From the NCBI RefSeq assembly GCF_900188375.1, contig NZ_FZOO01000004.1, positions 1 through 64,000 on the forward strand: a stretch of 64,000 bases of DNA. Reading direction: 5' to 3'. Below the pieces are notes generated by a model, which saw nothing but the letters and a program-made list of their open reading frames with translations, ran no database searches and was not told the origin of the DNA. This document shows, one piece after another, positions 8,056 to 16,553 of the stretch (the first letter of the stretch is position 1; each line of letters begins with the position of its first letter). Origin of the DNA: Geodermatophilus pulveris (lineage in GTDB: Bacteria; Actinomycetota; Actinomycetes; Mycobacteriales; Geodermatophilaceae). The position numbers and the translations under genes are program-made.

Positions 8056-9129
8056 TCAGGCGTCGTAGTCGACGGTCACGGCCTCGGAGACCGGCAGCGT
8101 CTGGCAGGTCAGCACGTAGCCGGCCTGGACCTCCTCGGGCTCGAGGGCGTAGTTGCGGCGCATCTGCACCTCGCCGTCGGTGACCCGCGCCCGGCAGGTG
8201 CCGCACACCCCGCCCTTGCAGGCGAACGGCAGGTCGGAGCGCACCCGCTGGGCGGAGTCGAGCACCGGCTCGTCCCGGGGCAGGGCCAGGGTGGTCGAGC
8301 GGCCGTCGAGGACCACGGTGACCTGGCTGCTGGGACCGGTCACCGTCTCCTCGTCGCCGCGGACGGGCTCCGGCGGGACGTCGTCGACGTAGAACAGCTC
8401 CTGGTGCACCCGCTCGCCGGGGACGCCGAGCCCGGTGAGGAGCTCGCGCGCGTCGCTGACCATGCCGTGCGGGCCGCACAGCCACCAGTGGTCGACGTGC
8501 TCGGCGTCGACCAGGTTCTCGACCAGGGTGCGCAGCCGGGCACCGTCGAGCCGGCCGCTGGTCAGCTCGGCGTCCCGCGGCTCGCGGGAGAGCACGTGCA
8601 CCAGCTGCAGCCGCGGGCCGTGGCGGTCCTTGAGGTCGGCCAGCTCGTCGGCGAACATCACCGTGTTGGTGCGCCGGTTGCCGTAGAAGACGGTGACCGT
8701 CGACTCGCCGTCGCGCAGCACGGTGGCGGCCAGCGACAGCGCCGGGGTGATGCCGGAGCCGGCGACGACGAAGACGTGGTCGGCGGGGCGGGTCAGGTCG
8801 GCGGTGAACGTGCCCGACGGCGGCAGCACCTCGATCTCGTCGCCGGGCGCCACCTCGTGCACCAGCCAGGAGGAGAAGAACCCGCCGGGCACCTCGCGGA
8901 CGCCGACCCGCGGCGCGGCCCCCACCGGCGCGCAGATGGAGTACGAGCGGCGCTCGTCGCGGTCGCCCACGACCCGGCGCAGGGTGAGCGCCTGGCCGGG
9001 CCGGAACCGGTAGTCGTCGGCCAGCTCGTCGGGGACGTCGAAGGTGACCGCGACCGCGTCGTCGGTCAGCCGCTCGACGCCGGCCACGCGCAGCGGGTGG
9101 AACCGCGGCCGGCGGGGCGGTGCGCTCAC
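8056..9129 (-). CDS. paaE: phenylacetyl-CoA 1,2-epoxidase, reductase subunit
   Basis: 357 residues. The N-terminal ferredoxin-reductase FAD domain has RSYSIC at 61-66, and an NAD(P)H domain follows (VVAGSGITPALS, about 122-133). A plant-type 2Fe-2S ferredoxin is C-terminal with C304, C309, C312 and C342. It passes electrons from NADPH to the di-iron oxygenase PaaABC(E), which converts phenylacetyl-CoA to the ring-1,2-epoxide. The GTG start at 9129 abuts the paaD stop with no gap. Length and domain order match the family. Confidence 0.95.
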   Translation of the reverse strand: MSAPPRRPRFHPLRVAGVERLTDDAVAVTFDVPDELADDYRFRPGQALTLRRVVGDRDERRSYSICAPVGAAPRVGVREVPGGFFSSWLVHEVAPGDEIEVLPPSGTFTADLTRPADHVFVVAGSGITPALSLAATVLRDGESTVTVFYGNRRTNTVMFADELADLKDRHGPRLQLVHVLSREPRDAELTSGRLDGARLRTLVENLVDAEHVDHWWLCGPHGMVSDARELLTGLGVPGERVHQELFYVDDVPPEPVRGDEETVTGPSSQVTVVLDGRSTTLALPRDEPVLDSAQRVRSDLPFACKGGVCGTCRARVTDGEVQMRRNYALEPEEVQAGYVLTCQTLPVSEAVTVDYDA

Positions 9130-9636
9130 TCAGATCTCCTTGACATGCTCGAACGGCTCCCCGCAGGCGCGGCAGCGGCGCAGGGCCTTGCAGGCGGTGC
9201 CGCTGAACTCGCTCTGCTCCACGGTGTCCGGCGAGCCGCACTGGGGGCAGGCGGCGGTGCGGCGGGCGGGGCCGAGCTGCAGCGGGATCGGCCCGGGGGA
9301 GCGGACCGGCGCCCGGCCCGGCGGGGCGATGCCGGCGGCGGCGAGCGCGCCACGGCCCGCCTCGGAGATCCAGTCGGTGGTCCACGCCGGGGACAGCACC
9401 GTGCGGACCTCGACGTCGCGGAAGCCGGCCGCGTGCAGCGCGTGCAGCAGGTCGGCCCGCATGACGCCCATGGCGGGGCAGCCGGAGTAGGTCGGGGTGA
9501 TCTCGACGACGACGGTGCCGTCGTCGGTGGTGCGCACGTCGCGCAGCACGCCGAGGTCGGCGAGGGTCAGCATCGGCAGCTCGGGGTCGGTGACCGTCGC
9601 GGCCACCGCCCGCGGGTCGGTCTGCACGGCGCTCAC
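9130..9636 (-). CDS. paaD: phenylacetyl-CoA epoxidase assembly protein
   Basis: 168 residues. The N-terminal MIP18/DUF59-type domain has TYSGCPAMGVM, and a C-terminal zinc-ribbon-like segment has paired cysteines (CPQCGSPDT and CRACGEPFEHV). PaaD belongs to the iron-sulfur/metal-assembly family and is needed for epoxidase maturation. The GTG at 9636-9634 overlaps the paaC TGA (GTGA). A much longer in-frame reading runs upstream, but that part has the biased composition of a shadow of paaC, so the short start was chosen. Confidence 0.92.
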   Translation of the reverse strand: MSAVQTDPRAVAATVTDPELPMLTLADLGVLRDVRTTDDGTVVVEITPTYSGCPAMGVMRADLLHALHAAGFRDVEVRTVLSPAWTTDWISEAGRGALAAAGIAPPGRAPVRSPGPIPLQLGPARRTAACPQCGSPDTVEQSEFSGTACKALRRCRACGEPFEHVKEI

Positions 9637-10538
9637 CACGTCGCCGCCGGGTGCTGGCGGGCCAGACCCTGCAGGGTGCCGAGCAGCTCGGCCAGCTCCG
9701 GCCCGTGCTCGCCCACCCGGCCCCGGGGGGCGGCGGCGGGGGGCCACTCCGGTACCCGGAGCGTCGCCTGGTCGAGCACCTGGGTGAGCACGCCGCGCAC
9801 CTCGTCGAGGACGTCGGCCGGGTCGACGGCGACGCCGGCGGCGGCCAGCCGGGTCTCCACGTCGGTCGCGGTGGACAGGTCGGCCAGCAGCGGCCACACC
9901 GCGTCGACGCCGTCCTGGGCGCGGCGGTGGGACTCGCCGGTGCCGTCGCCCAGTCGCAGCACCCAGCGGGCGGCGTGGTCGCGGTGGTAGGCGACCTCCT
10001 TGACGCCCTTGGCGGCGATGGCGGCGAGCACCGGGTCCCGGGAGTCTCGCAGCCGGGCGAGGACGGCCAGCCGGACCGTGGCGGCGGCGAGCAGCCGGAC
10101 CATCGTGCGGGCGAAGTCGCCGTTCTCGGCCGCGACCAGGGCGGTGTTGCGGAACTCGCCGGGGGCGCGGAAGTAGGCCAGCGCGTCCTCGTCGGGGACC
10201 GAGTCGGTGGCCAGCTCGCGGGAGCGGCCGAGCACGCCGACCGAGCCGGCGCGGGCCAGCAGCAACCGGGCCTGGCCGAGCAGGTCGAGGGCGACGTTGC
10301 CGATCGCCACCTCCTCCTCGAGCTCCGGCGCGTTGGTCATCCACTGGGTCAGCCGCTGCGCGAGCACCAGGGCGTCGTCGCCGAGCATCAGGCAGTAGGC
10401 GCCCAGGTCGGTGGGGTCCACGCCGTCGGGCACGGTGGTGTCGACCCCGGCGAGCGGCTCGTCGAAGCCGGTGCCGAACGCCCAGTGCCCGTCGTCCTGC
10501 GCGTTGGCCAGCGCCTCGTACACGGTCTCCTCGTGCAT
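9633..10538 (-). CDS. paaC: phenylacetyl-CoA epoxidase structural subunit
   Basis: 301 residues, all-helical ferritin-like protein of the PaaA/PaaC family. It forms the structural partner of the catalytic PaaA in the epoxidase heterodimer. Conserved features include LGDDALVLAQRLTQW, a KEVAYHRDHAARWVLRLGDG segment and a DAVWPLL helix. The ATG at 10538 has a CAGGAG site 6-8 nt upstream. It is separated from paaB by 85 nt, the largest gap in an otherwise tightly packed operon; a hairpin lies in that gap. Confidence 0.93.
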   Translation of the reverse strand: MHEETVYEALANAQDDGHWAFGTGFDEPLAGVDTTVPDGVDPTDLGAYCLMLGDDALVLAQRLTQWMTNAPELEEEVAIGNVALDLLGQARLLLARAGSVGVLGRSRELATDSVPDEDALAYFRAPGEFRNTALVAAENGDFARTMVRLLAAATVRLAVLARLRDSRDPVLAAIAAKGVKEVAYHRDHAARWVLRLGDGTGESHRRAQDGVDAVWPLLADLSTATDVETRLAAAGVAVDPADVLDEVRGVLTQVLDQATLRVPEWPPAAAPRGRVGEHGPELAELLGTLQGLARQHPAATW

Positions 10539-10563
10539 GGTGACTCCTGGTGACGTGCTGGAA

Positions 10564-10584
10564 GGGCCCCCTCGCAGGGGTCCC
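10564..10584. repeat. hairpin in the paaB-paaC gap
   Basis: GGGCCCCCT and AGGGGTCCC form a 9-bp stem with one G-T pair and a 3-nt loop. It is followed on the plus strand by purine-rich GGGGGAGGGAGGGGG. It could tune paaC translation relative to paaAB or act as a weak attenuator. No other evidence. Confidence 0.3.
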
Positions 10585-10623
10585 CGAGCCGAGGAACGAG
10601 GTGCGGGGGAGGGAGGGGGTCCT

Positions 10624-10989
10624 TCACATGTGGGGGACGCCCTCGGGGATCTCGTAGAACGTCGGGTGCCGGTAGACCTTGTCGCCGCTCGGGGCGAACA
10701 GCGGGTCCTTCTCGTCGGGGCTGGACGCGGTGATGTCGACGGCCTTGACCACCCAGATGCTCACGCCCTCGTTGCGCCGGGTGTAGAGGTCGCGGGCGGC
10801 GTCGATGGCCATCTCGTCGTCGGGGGCGTGCAGCGAGCCGACGTGCACGTGGTTGAGGCCCCGCTTGCCGCGGACGAACACCTCGTACAGCGGCCAGTCG
10901 CGGCGCACCGCCCGGCGCCGGGGCTCCACCGGCACCTCGGGGCCGGTCGGGACGGCACCGTGCCCGCCCTCCGCGGTGACGTCAGGCAC
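10624..10989 (-). CDS. paaB: phenylacetyl-CoA epoxidase subunit B
   Basis: 121 residues of the PaaB family, small beta protein bridging the PaaAC heterodimers. Characteristic segments are [20 protein letters not shown], the [19 protein letters not shown] helix-strand and the ending [16 protein letters not shown]. It is longer than the roughly 95-residue enterobacterial protein because of an N-terminal 25-residue low-complexity extension, common in actinobacteria. The start overlaps the paaA stop by 8 nt, implying coupled translation. Confidence 0.95.
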   Translation of the reverse strand: MPDVTAEGGHGAVPTGPEVPVEPRRRAVRRDWPLYEVFVRGKRGLNHVHVGSLHAPDDEMAIDAARDLYTRRNEGVSIWVVKAVDITASSPDEKDPLFAPSGDKVYRHPTFYEIPEGVPHM

Positions 10990-11938
10990 CGTGCTTCTCC
11001 GCGTACGCCGTGGCCGCCTCGGTGACCCAGGCGTTGTCGTCGCGGGCGGCGCGCCGGCGGGCGATGCGGACGGCGTTCATCGGGCCGCTGCCGCTGATGA
11101 CGCGGGTGAACTCGTCCCAGTCGATCGGGCCGGTGCGCCAGTGGCCGCTCGCCTCGTCCCAGGTCAGGTCCGGGTCGGGCAGGGTGACGCCCAGGGCCTG
11201 CGCCTGGGGGACGCTCATGTCCACGTACCGCTGGCGCAGCTCGTCGTTGGTGTGCCGCTTGATGCCCCACGCCATCGACTGCGCGGAGTTGGGGCTGGCG
11301 TCGTCCGGCGGGCCGAACATCATCAGCGAGGGCCACCACCAGCGGTCGACGGCGTCCTGCACCATCGCCCGCTGCTCGGGCGTCCCGCGCATCATGGTCA
11401 TCAGCAGCTCGTAGCCCTGCCGCTGGTGGAAGGACTCCTCCTTGCAGACCCGGATCATCGCCCGCGCGTAGGGCCCGTAGGAGGAGCGGCACAGCGGCAC
11501 CTGGTTGCAGATCGCCGCGCCGTCGACCAGCCAGCCGATGACGCCGACGTCGGCGTAGGTGAGCGTCGGGTAGTTGAAGATGGAGCTGTACTTCTGCTTG
11601 CCCTCGATGAGCTTGTCGGTCAGGTCGGCCCGGTCCGCGCCGAGGGTCTCCGCCGCGGAGTACAGGTACAGGCCGTGGCCGGCCTCGTCCTGGACCTTGG
11701 CCAGCAGCACCGACTTGCGGCGCAGGCTGGGCGCGGCCAGCAGCCAGTCACCCTCCGGCTGCATCCCGACGATCTCCGAGTGGGCGTGCTGGGCGACCTG
11801 CCGGATGAGGGTCCGGCGGTAGCCCTCGGGCATCCAGTCGCGGGGCTCGATGCGGTGGTCGGCGGCGATCGTGGCGTCGAACTGCCGCTGCAGCGCCGTC
11901 TCGTCCGGGGCGGGCCGTTCCAGGGTGGGTGCCGACAT
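10982..11938 (-). CDS. paaA: phenylacetyl-CoA epoxidase catalytic subunit
   Basis: 318-residue di-iron monooxygenase subunit. Iron-ligand motifs are visible as D84-E85-xx-H88 ([13 protein letters not shown]) and E167-E168-xx-H171 ([15 protein letters not shown]). It inserts one oxygen atom into the ring of phenylacetyl-CoA. The ATG at 11938 has a GAGGGGA site; an upstream in-frame start at 12022 is rejected because that segment contains the promoter and operator. It is the first gene of the paaABCDE-thioesterase operon, divergent from paaK. Confidence 0.96.
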   Translation of the reverse strand: MSAPTLERPAPDETALQRQFDATIAADHRIEPRDWMPEGYRRTLIRQVAQHAHSEIVGMQPEGDWLLAAPSLRRKSVLLAKVQDEAGHGLYLYSAAETLGADRADLTDKLIEGKQKYSSIFNYPTLTYADVGVIGWLVDGAAICNQVPLCRSSYGPYARAMIRVCKEESFHQRQGYELLMTMMRGTPEQRAMVQDAVDRWWWPSLMMFGPPDDASPNSAQSMAWGIKRHTNDELRQRYVDMSVPQAQALGVTLPDPDLTWDEASGHWRTGPIDWDEFTRVISGSGPMNAVRIARRRAARDDNAWVTEAATAYAEKHGA

Positions 11939-11970
11939 CTCGTCCCCTCGGGGGTGCGACTCGAGCCAAT

Positions 11971-11990
11971 TACTGACCAGTTGGTCGGTA
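11971..11990. promoter_or_regulatory. PaaR-type operator upstream of paaA
   Basis: TACTGACCAGTTGGTCGGTA is a 20-bp imperfect palindrome (8 of 10 half-site positions match). It starts 3 bp downstream of the paaA -10-like hexamer, where a bound repressor would block transcription. A copy matching at 15 of 20 positions sits at 12080-12099. It resembles PaaR sites described in actinobacteria (ACTnACCG...CGGTnAGT type). Loss of binding by phenylacetyl-CoA is the expected release mechanism. Confidence 0.6.
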
Positions 11991-11993
11991 TTG

Positions 11994-12022
11994 AGTGTGC
12001 CCGACGCCACCCCGCCGCGCAA
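11994..12022 (-). promoter_or_regulatory. putative paaA promoter
   Basis: On the minus strand, TTGCGC (12022-12017), a 17-nt spacer and CACACT (11999-11994) form a reasonable housekeeping-type promoter. Transcription would start inside or next to the operator at 11990-11971. Confidence 0.4.
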
Positions 12023-12038
12023 GCCCGGTGCGCGGCGT

Positions 12039-12067
12039 CCCGCGGGGCCTTGACAGAGCCCCGCGGG
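12039..12067. repeat. 10-bp perfect inverted repeat around the paaK -35 element
   Basis: CCCGCGGGGC (12039-12048) and GCCCCGCGGG (12058-12067) are exact inverted copies around a 9-nt spacer that contains TTGACA. Its position over the predicted -35 box suggests a protein-binding site or a terminator-like hairpin insulating paaA from paaK transcription. Confidence 0.45.
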
Positions 12068-12079
12068 AGGGAGTTGATT
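12050..12079 (+). promoter_or_regulatory. putative paaK promoter
   Basis: TTGACA (12050-12055), an 18-nt spacer and TTGATT (12074-12079) form the best promoter match in this divergent region. The PaaR-type operator begins at the next base. Confidence 0.45.
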
Positions 12080-12099
12080 ACCTGACCATCCGGTCGGTA
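12080..12099. promoter_or_regulatory. PaaR-type operator upstream of paaK
   Basis: ACCTGACCATCCGGTCGGTA matches the 11971-11990 operator at 15 of 20 positions, including the CTGACCA and GGTCGGTA blocks in the same register. It covers the expected transcription start of paaK. The paaR gene lies in this operon, so autoregulation is implied. Confidence 0.6.
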
Positions 12100-12159
12100 T
12101 TCCGGCGTCAGGCCCCCGACCGCCCGGCGACGACGCTGTAGGACCCGGAGGCCCCCGCC

Positions 12160-13500
12160 ATGACGGCTGTGACCAGCGATCCGACCCGGCGCCTGGGCGC
12201 GCCCCCCGACCCGGCGGTGCTCGACCCGGCGGAACGGATGTCCGCCGACGAGCTGCGCGCCCTGCAGCTGGAGCGGCTGCGGTGGACCCTGCGGCACGCC
12301 TACGACCACGTGCCGCACCACCGGCGGGCCTTCGACGCGGCCGGCGTGCACCCCGACGACTGCCGGGAGCTCGCCGACCTCGCGCGGTTCCCGACGACGA
12401 GCAAGGCCGACCTGCGCGACAACTACCCGTTCGGCATGTTCGCCGTCCCGCAGGAGCAGGTGCGCCGGGTGCACGCGTCCTCCGGCACCACCGGCCGCCC
12501 GACCGTCGTCGGCTACACCGGGCGCGACATCGACACCTGGGCCACGGTCATGGCCCGCTCCATCCGCGCGGCCGGCGGCCGGGCCGGCGACCGGCTGCAC
12601 AACGCCTACGGCTACGGGCTGTTCACCGGCGGGCTCGGTGCGCACTACGGCGCGGAGAAGCTCGGCTGCACGGTCATCCCGGTCTCCGGCGGCATGACGC
12701 CGCGGCAGGTCCAGCTGATCACCGACTTCGAGCCGCGGGTGATCATGGTGACGCCCTCCTACATGCTCACCGTCATCGACGAGTTCGAGAAGCAGGGCCT
12801 GGACCCGCGGGCCAGCTCGCTGGAGATCGGCATCTTCGGGGCCGAGCCGTGGACCGAGCAGATGCGCCGGGAGATGGAGGAGCGCGCGGGCATCCACGCC
12901 GTCGACATCTACGGCCTGTCCGAGGTCATGGGCCCCGGCGTCGCGCAGGAGTGCGTCGAGACCAAGGACGGCCTGCACGTCTGGGAGGACCACTTCTACC
13001 CCGAGGTCATCGACCCGGTCACCGGCGAGGTGCTGCCCGAGGGCGAGCGGGGGGAGCTGGTCTTCACCTCGCTGACCAAGGAGGCGATGCCGGTCGTCCG
13101 GTACCGCACCCGCGACCTCACCCGCCTGCTGCCGGGCACCGCCCGGCCGGCCATGCGCCGCATGGAGAAGGTCACCGGCCGCACCGACGACATGATCATC
13201 CTGCGCGGGGTCAACCTCTTCCCGACCCAGGTCGAGGAGATCGTGCTGCGGACGCCGGGGCTGTCCCCGCACTTCACCCTGGAGCTGACCACCCGCGGCC
13301 GGCTGGACCACCTCACCGCCCGGGTCGAGGCCCGTCCGGACTGCCCGCCCGAGCGCCGGCCGGCCGCCGCCGCCGAGGTCGCCCGGGCGGTGAAGGACAC
13401 CGTCGGCACCAGCATCGAGGTGCTCGTCGTGGACCCGGAGACCCTGGCCCGGTCGATGGGCAAGCTCAAGCGGCTCTACGACCACCGCGAGCGCGCGTGA
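12160..13500 (+). CDS. paaK: phenylacetate-CoA ligase
   Basis: 446-residue adenylate-forming enzyme that activates phenylacetate with ATP and CoA, the first step of the pathway. The AMP-binding P-loop reads [12 protein letters not shown] near residue 105. Other family marks are [17 protein letters not shown], the [12 protein letters not shown] loop and the C-terminal [17 protein letters not shown] hinge. Length matches the family. The ATG at 12160 follows CCGGAGG. The stop overlaps the paaR GTG (GTGA). Confidence 0.96.
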   Translation: MTAVTSDPTRRLGAPPDPAVLDPAERMSADELRALQLERLRWTLRHAYDHVPHHRRAFDAAGVHPDDCRELADLARFPTTSKADLRDNYPFGMFAVPQEQVRRVHASSGTTGRPTVVGYTGRDIDTWATVMARSIRAAGGRAGDRLHNAYGYGLFTGGLGAHYGAEKLGCTVIPVSGGMTPRQVQLITDFEPRVIMVTPSYMLTVIDEFEKQGLDPRASSLEIGIFGAEPWTEQMRREMEERAGIHAVDIYGLSEVMGPGVAQECVETKDGLHVWEDHFYPEVIDPVTGEVLPEGERGELVFTSLTKEAMPVVRYRTRDLTRLLPGTARPAMRRMEKVTGRTDDMIILRGVNLFPTQVEEIVLRTPGLSPHFTLELTTRGRLDHLTARVEARPDCPPERRPAAAAEVARAVKDTVGTSIEVLVVDPETLARSMGKLKRLYDHRERA

Positions 13501-14108
13501 CCGCGGCGGGCGCCACGACCGGACGGCGGGGCCGCCCCGGGCACTCGCTGGACTCGCTGCTCGACGTCGCGGTCGCGGTCTTCAACGAGCGCGGCTACGA
13601 CGCCACGAGCATGGAGGAGCTCGCCGTCCGGCTCGGGGTCACCAAGTCGGCGATCTACCACCACGTGTCCGGCAAGGTCGAGCTGCTCCGGCTGGCGCTG
13701 GACCGGGCCCTCGACGCGCTGTTCGCCGTCACCGAGGAGCCGGCCGCCACCACCGGGCCGGCCATCGACCGCCTGGAGCACGTGGTCCGCGGGTCGGTGC
13801 GCGTGCTCGCCGCCGAGCTGCCGTCGGTCACCCTGCTGCTGCGGGTGCGCGGCAACTCCCCGGTCGAGCAGGCGGCGCTGGAGCGGCGCCGCCGGTTCGA
13901 CCGGGTGGTCACCGACCTGGTGCGCGCCGCGGAGGAGCAGGGGGACGTGCGTCCCGACGTCGACCCCGCCGTCACCAGCCGGCTGCTGTTCGGCACCGTC
14001 AACTCCCTCGTCGAGTGGTACCGCCCGGACGGCGGGCTGTCCGCCGACGACCTCGCCGACGCGCTCGTCACCACGACGTTCTGCGGCCTGCGCACCCGCC
14101 CGTCCTGA
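13497..14108 (+). CDS. paaR: TetR-family repressor of the phenylacetate genes
   Basis: 203 residues. The N-terminal helix-turn-helix spans about residues 15-60 (FNERGYDATSMEELAVRLG, then SAIYHHVSGKVELL), the standard TetR DNA-binding domain. A C-terminal ligand-binding helical bundle follows. Its GTG overlaps paaK and it precedes paaZ, the position of PaaR in other actinobacterial paa clusters. Two candidate 20-bp operators lie in the paaA-paaK divergent region. Phenylacetyl-CoA is the expected inducer by analogy, not shown here. Confidence 0.85.
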   Translation: MTAAGATTGRRGRPGHSLDSLLDVAVAVFNERGYDATSMEELAVRLGVTKSAIYHHVSGKVELLRLALDRALDALFAVTEEPAATTGPAIDRLEHVVRGSVRVLAAELPSVTLLLRVRGNSPVEQAALERRRRFDRVVTDLVRAAEEQGDVRPDVDPAVTSRLLFGTVNSLVEWYRPDGGLSADDLADALVTTTFCGLRTRPS

Positions 14109-14133
14109 CCCCTCCCGCCGCCGAGGAGCCCCG

Positions 14134-16203
14134 ATGACCGCACCCCTGCTCGAGAGCTACGCCGCCGGCCGCTGGTACGCCGCGCCGGACGAGGGGACGC
14201 CGATCGCCGACGCCGTGACCGGGGAGACCGTCGCCCGGGTCAGCAGCACCGGCCTGGACGTCGCCGCGATGCTGCACCACGCCCGCACCGTCGGCGGGCC
14301 GGCGCTGCGCGAGCTGACCTTCCACCAGCGGGCCGGGCTGCTCAAGCAGCTGGGCCTGCGGCTGGTGGCCGGCAAGGACGCCTTCCATGCCCTGTCCCGC
14401 CGCACCGGCGCCACCGACGCGGACAGCGCGGTCGACGTCGACGGCGGCTTCGGCACGCTGCTGTCCTACGCGTCGAGGGCCCGCCGCGAGCTGCCCGACG
14501 ACACGACCGTGCTCGACGGCCCGGTCGAGCCGCTCGGCCGGGGTGGCACGTTCCTCGGCCAGCACCTGTACACCCCGCTGCGGGGGGTGGCGGTGCAGGT
14601 CAACGCGTTCAACTTCCCGGTGTGGGGCTTCCTGGAGAAGCTGGCCCCGGCCTTCCTCGCCGGCGTGCCGACGATCGTCAAGCCGGCGAGCCAGACCGCC
14701 TACCTCACCGAGGCGGTCGTGCGGGAGGTCGTCGGCAGCGGCCTGCTGCCGGAGGGCTCCGTGCAGCTGCTCGCGGGCAGCCCGGCAGGCCTGCTGGACG
14801 GGCTGAGCGGCCAGGACCTGGTGTCCTTCACCGGGTCGGCCGCGACCGCGCGCAAGCTGCGCAGCCACCCCGCCGTCGTGGCCGGCTCGGTGCGGTTCAA
14901 CGCCGAGGCCGACTCGCTCAACTGCTCGGTGCTCGGGCCCGACGCCGGCCCGGGCACCCCCGAGTTCGACCTGTTCGTCGACCAGCTGGTCACCGAGATG
15001 ACGGTCAAGGCCGGCCAGCGGTGCACGGCCATCCGCCGGGCGCTCGTCCCGCGCCACCTGGTCGACGACATGGTCGGGGCCACCCGGGAGCGGCTGGCGG
15101 ACGTCGTCGTCGGCGCGCCGGGGGCCGAGGGCGTGACCATGGGCGCCCTGGCCAGCCTGGACCAGCGCGAGGAGGTGCTGCGCTCGGTCAAGGCGCTGCG
15201 CGGCGTGGCCGAGCTGGTCGCCGGGGACCCCGAGCACTTCGCGGTCGTCGGGGCCGACCGCGACCGCGGTGCCTTCCTGCCGCCGCTGCTGCTGCGCTGC
15301 GACGACCCGGCCGCCGCCGAGCCGCACGACGTCGAGGCGTTCGGCCCGGTCAGCACGGTGCTGCCCTACGAGGTCACCGGCGCGGGTGGCGCGGCGCAGG
15401 CCGTGGAGCTCGCCGCCCGCGGTCAGGGCAGCCTGGTCGGCTCGGTGGTGACGCACGACCGGGAGTTCGCCCGGGATTTCGTGCTCGGCGCCGCGCACGC
15501 CCACGGCCGCGTCCTGGTGCTCGACCGGGACGACGCCGGCGAGAGCACCGGCCACGGCTCCCCGCTGCCGGTGCTCGTGCACGGTGGTCCCGGCCGCGCC
15601 GGAGGCGGCGAGGAGCTCGGGGGCATCCGCGGCGTGCTGCACCACATGCAGCGCACCGCCGTGCAGGCCTCGCCGGACGTGCTCACCGCGGTCGGCGGCC
15701 GCTGGGTCCGCGGGGCGGAGCGGCACGACGACGGCGTGCACCCGTTCCGCAAGTCGCTGGCCGAGCTGCGCATCGGCGACTCGGTCACCGCCGGCCCGCG
15801 GGCGGTGACGCTGGAGGACATCGAGCACTTCGCCGAGTTCACCGGCGACACCTTCTACGCCCACATGGACGAGCGGGCCGCCGCCGCGAACCCGCTCTTC
15901 GGCGGCCGGGTGGCGCACGGCTACCTGATCGTCTCGTGGGCCGCCGGGTTGTTCGTCGACCCGGACCCCGGCCCGGTGCTGGCCAACTACGGCGTCGACG
16001 ACCTGCGCTTCCTCACCCCGGTCAAGCCGGGGGAGGAGCTGACCGTCACGCTCACCTGCAAGCAGATCACCCCGCGCGGCGGCGCCGACCACGGCGAGGT
16101 CCGCTGGGACGCCGTCGTCGTCGACACCGACGGGCGGCCGGTCGCGACCTACGACGTGCTCACCATGGTGGCCAGGACGTGGCCGCCGGCGTCCGGGAGC
16201 TGA
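14134..16203 (+). CDS. paaZ: bifunctional oxepin-CoA hydrolase / 3-oxo-5,6-dehydrosuberyl-CoA semialdehyde dehydrogenase
   Basis: 689 residues in two domains. Residues 1 to about 530 form an aldehyde dehydrogenase with catalytic C297 (GQRCTAIRR) and general base E258 (FNAEADS). About 545-689 is a MaoC hot-dog hydratase with D572 and H577 (GDTFYAH). The D-x4-H spacing matches the E. coli PaaZ catalytic pair. It hydrolyses oxepin-CoA and oxidises the resulting aldehyde, opening the ring. It starts 25 nt after paaR in the same operon. Confidence 0.96.
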   Translation: MTAPLLESYAAGRWYAAPDEGTPIADAVTGETVARVSSTGLDVAAMLHHARTVGGPALRELTFHQRAGLLKQLGLRLVAGKDAFHALSRRTGATDADSAVDVDGGFGTLLSYASRARRELPDDTTVLDGPVEPLGRGGTFLGQHLYTPLRGVAVQVNAFNFPVWGFLEKLAPAFLAGVPTIVKPASQTAYLTEAVVREVVGSGLLPEGSVQLLAGSPAGLLDGLSGQDLVSFTGSAATARKLRSHPAVVAGSVRFNAEADSLNCSVLGPDAGPGTPEFDLFVDQLVTEMTVKAGQRCTAIRRALVPRHLVDDMVGATRERLADVVVGAPGAEGVTMGALASLDQREEVLRSVKALRGVAELVAGDPEHFAVVGADRDRGAFLPPLLLRCDDPAAAEPHDVEAFGPVSTVLPYEVTGAGGAAQAVELAARGQGSLVGSVVTHDREFARDFVLGAAHAHGRVLVLDRDDAGESTGHGSPLPVLVHGGPGRAGGGEELGGIRGVLHHMQRTAVQASPDVLTAVGGRWVRGAERHDDGVHPFRKSLAELRIGDSVTAGPRAVTLEDIEHFAEFTGDTFYAHMDERAAAANPLFGGRVAHGYLIVSWAAGLFVDPDPGPVLANYGVDDLRFLTPVKPGEELTVTLTCKQITPRGGADHGEVRWDAVVVDTDGRPVATYDVLTMVARTWPPASGS

Positions 16204-16206
16204 CCG

Positions 16207-16518
16207 TCAGCCCCGCTCGCGGCCGGTCAGCACCCGGGTGACCGCCGGGGAGGGGCGCAGCTCGACCGGGCGGCCGGCGCGTTCGGCGGCCTCCACGTGG
16301 TCGAGCAGCAGTTCCGCCCCGGGCGCGGACAGGGCGGTCACCGAGCGGGCGTCGATCCGGTCGACGCGCGCCGGCTCCCGGCCGTAACGCCGCCAGAAGG
16401 CGTCGACGGCGGCGGCGTCGACGGCGCCGGCCAGGCACAGCAGCCGCCCGCCGGTGGTGTTCAGCAGGCGCACGACGCCGCGCCGGTTGGCGGGGTCGTC
16501 GGCGCTCTCCGGGGTCAC
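16207..16518 (-). CDS. STAS-domain-like small protein
   Basis: 103 residues that read as a STAS (anti-sigma-factor-antagonist-type) domain: a VRLLNTTGGRLLCLAGAVD strand pair, a DRIDARSVTALSAPGAELL region where SpoIIAA-type proteins carry the phosphorylated Ser/Thr loop, and a C-terminal helix-strand. The GTG at 16518 was chosen because earlier in-frame starts would run into the divergent gene. No anti-sigma factor or kinase is adjacent. It ends 4 nt after the convergent paaZ stop. Function is inferred from fold resemblance only. Confidence 0.55.
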   Translation of the reverse strand: MTPESADDPANRRGVVRLLNTTGGRLLCLAGAVDAAAVDAFWRRYGREPARVDRIDARSVTALSAPGAELLLDHVEAAERAGRPVELRPSPAVTRVLTGRERG

Positions 16519-16553
16519 CGGCCCAGTGTGCGACCGCGGCAGCGGGTAGGCCC

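Noticed and set aside
9130-10344. 404-residue paaD with long N-terminal extension
   Set aside because: The first about 236 residues are a frame-shifted shadow of paaC; the GTGA junction at 9636 gives a normal 168-residue PaaD.
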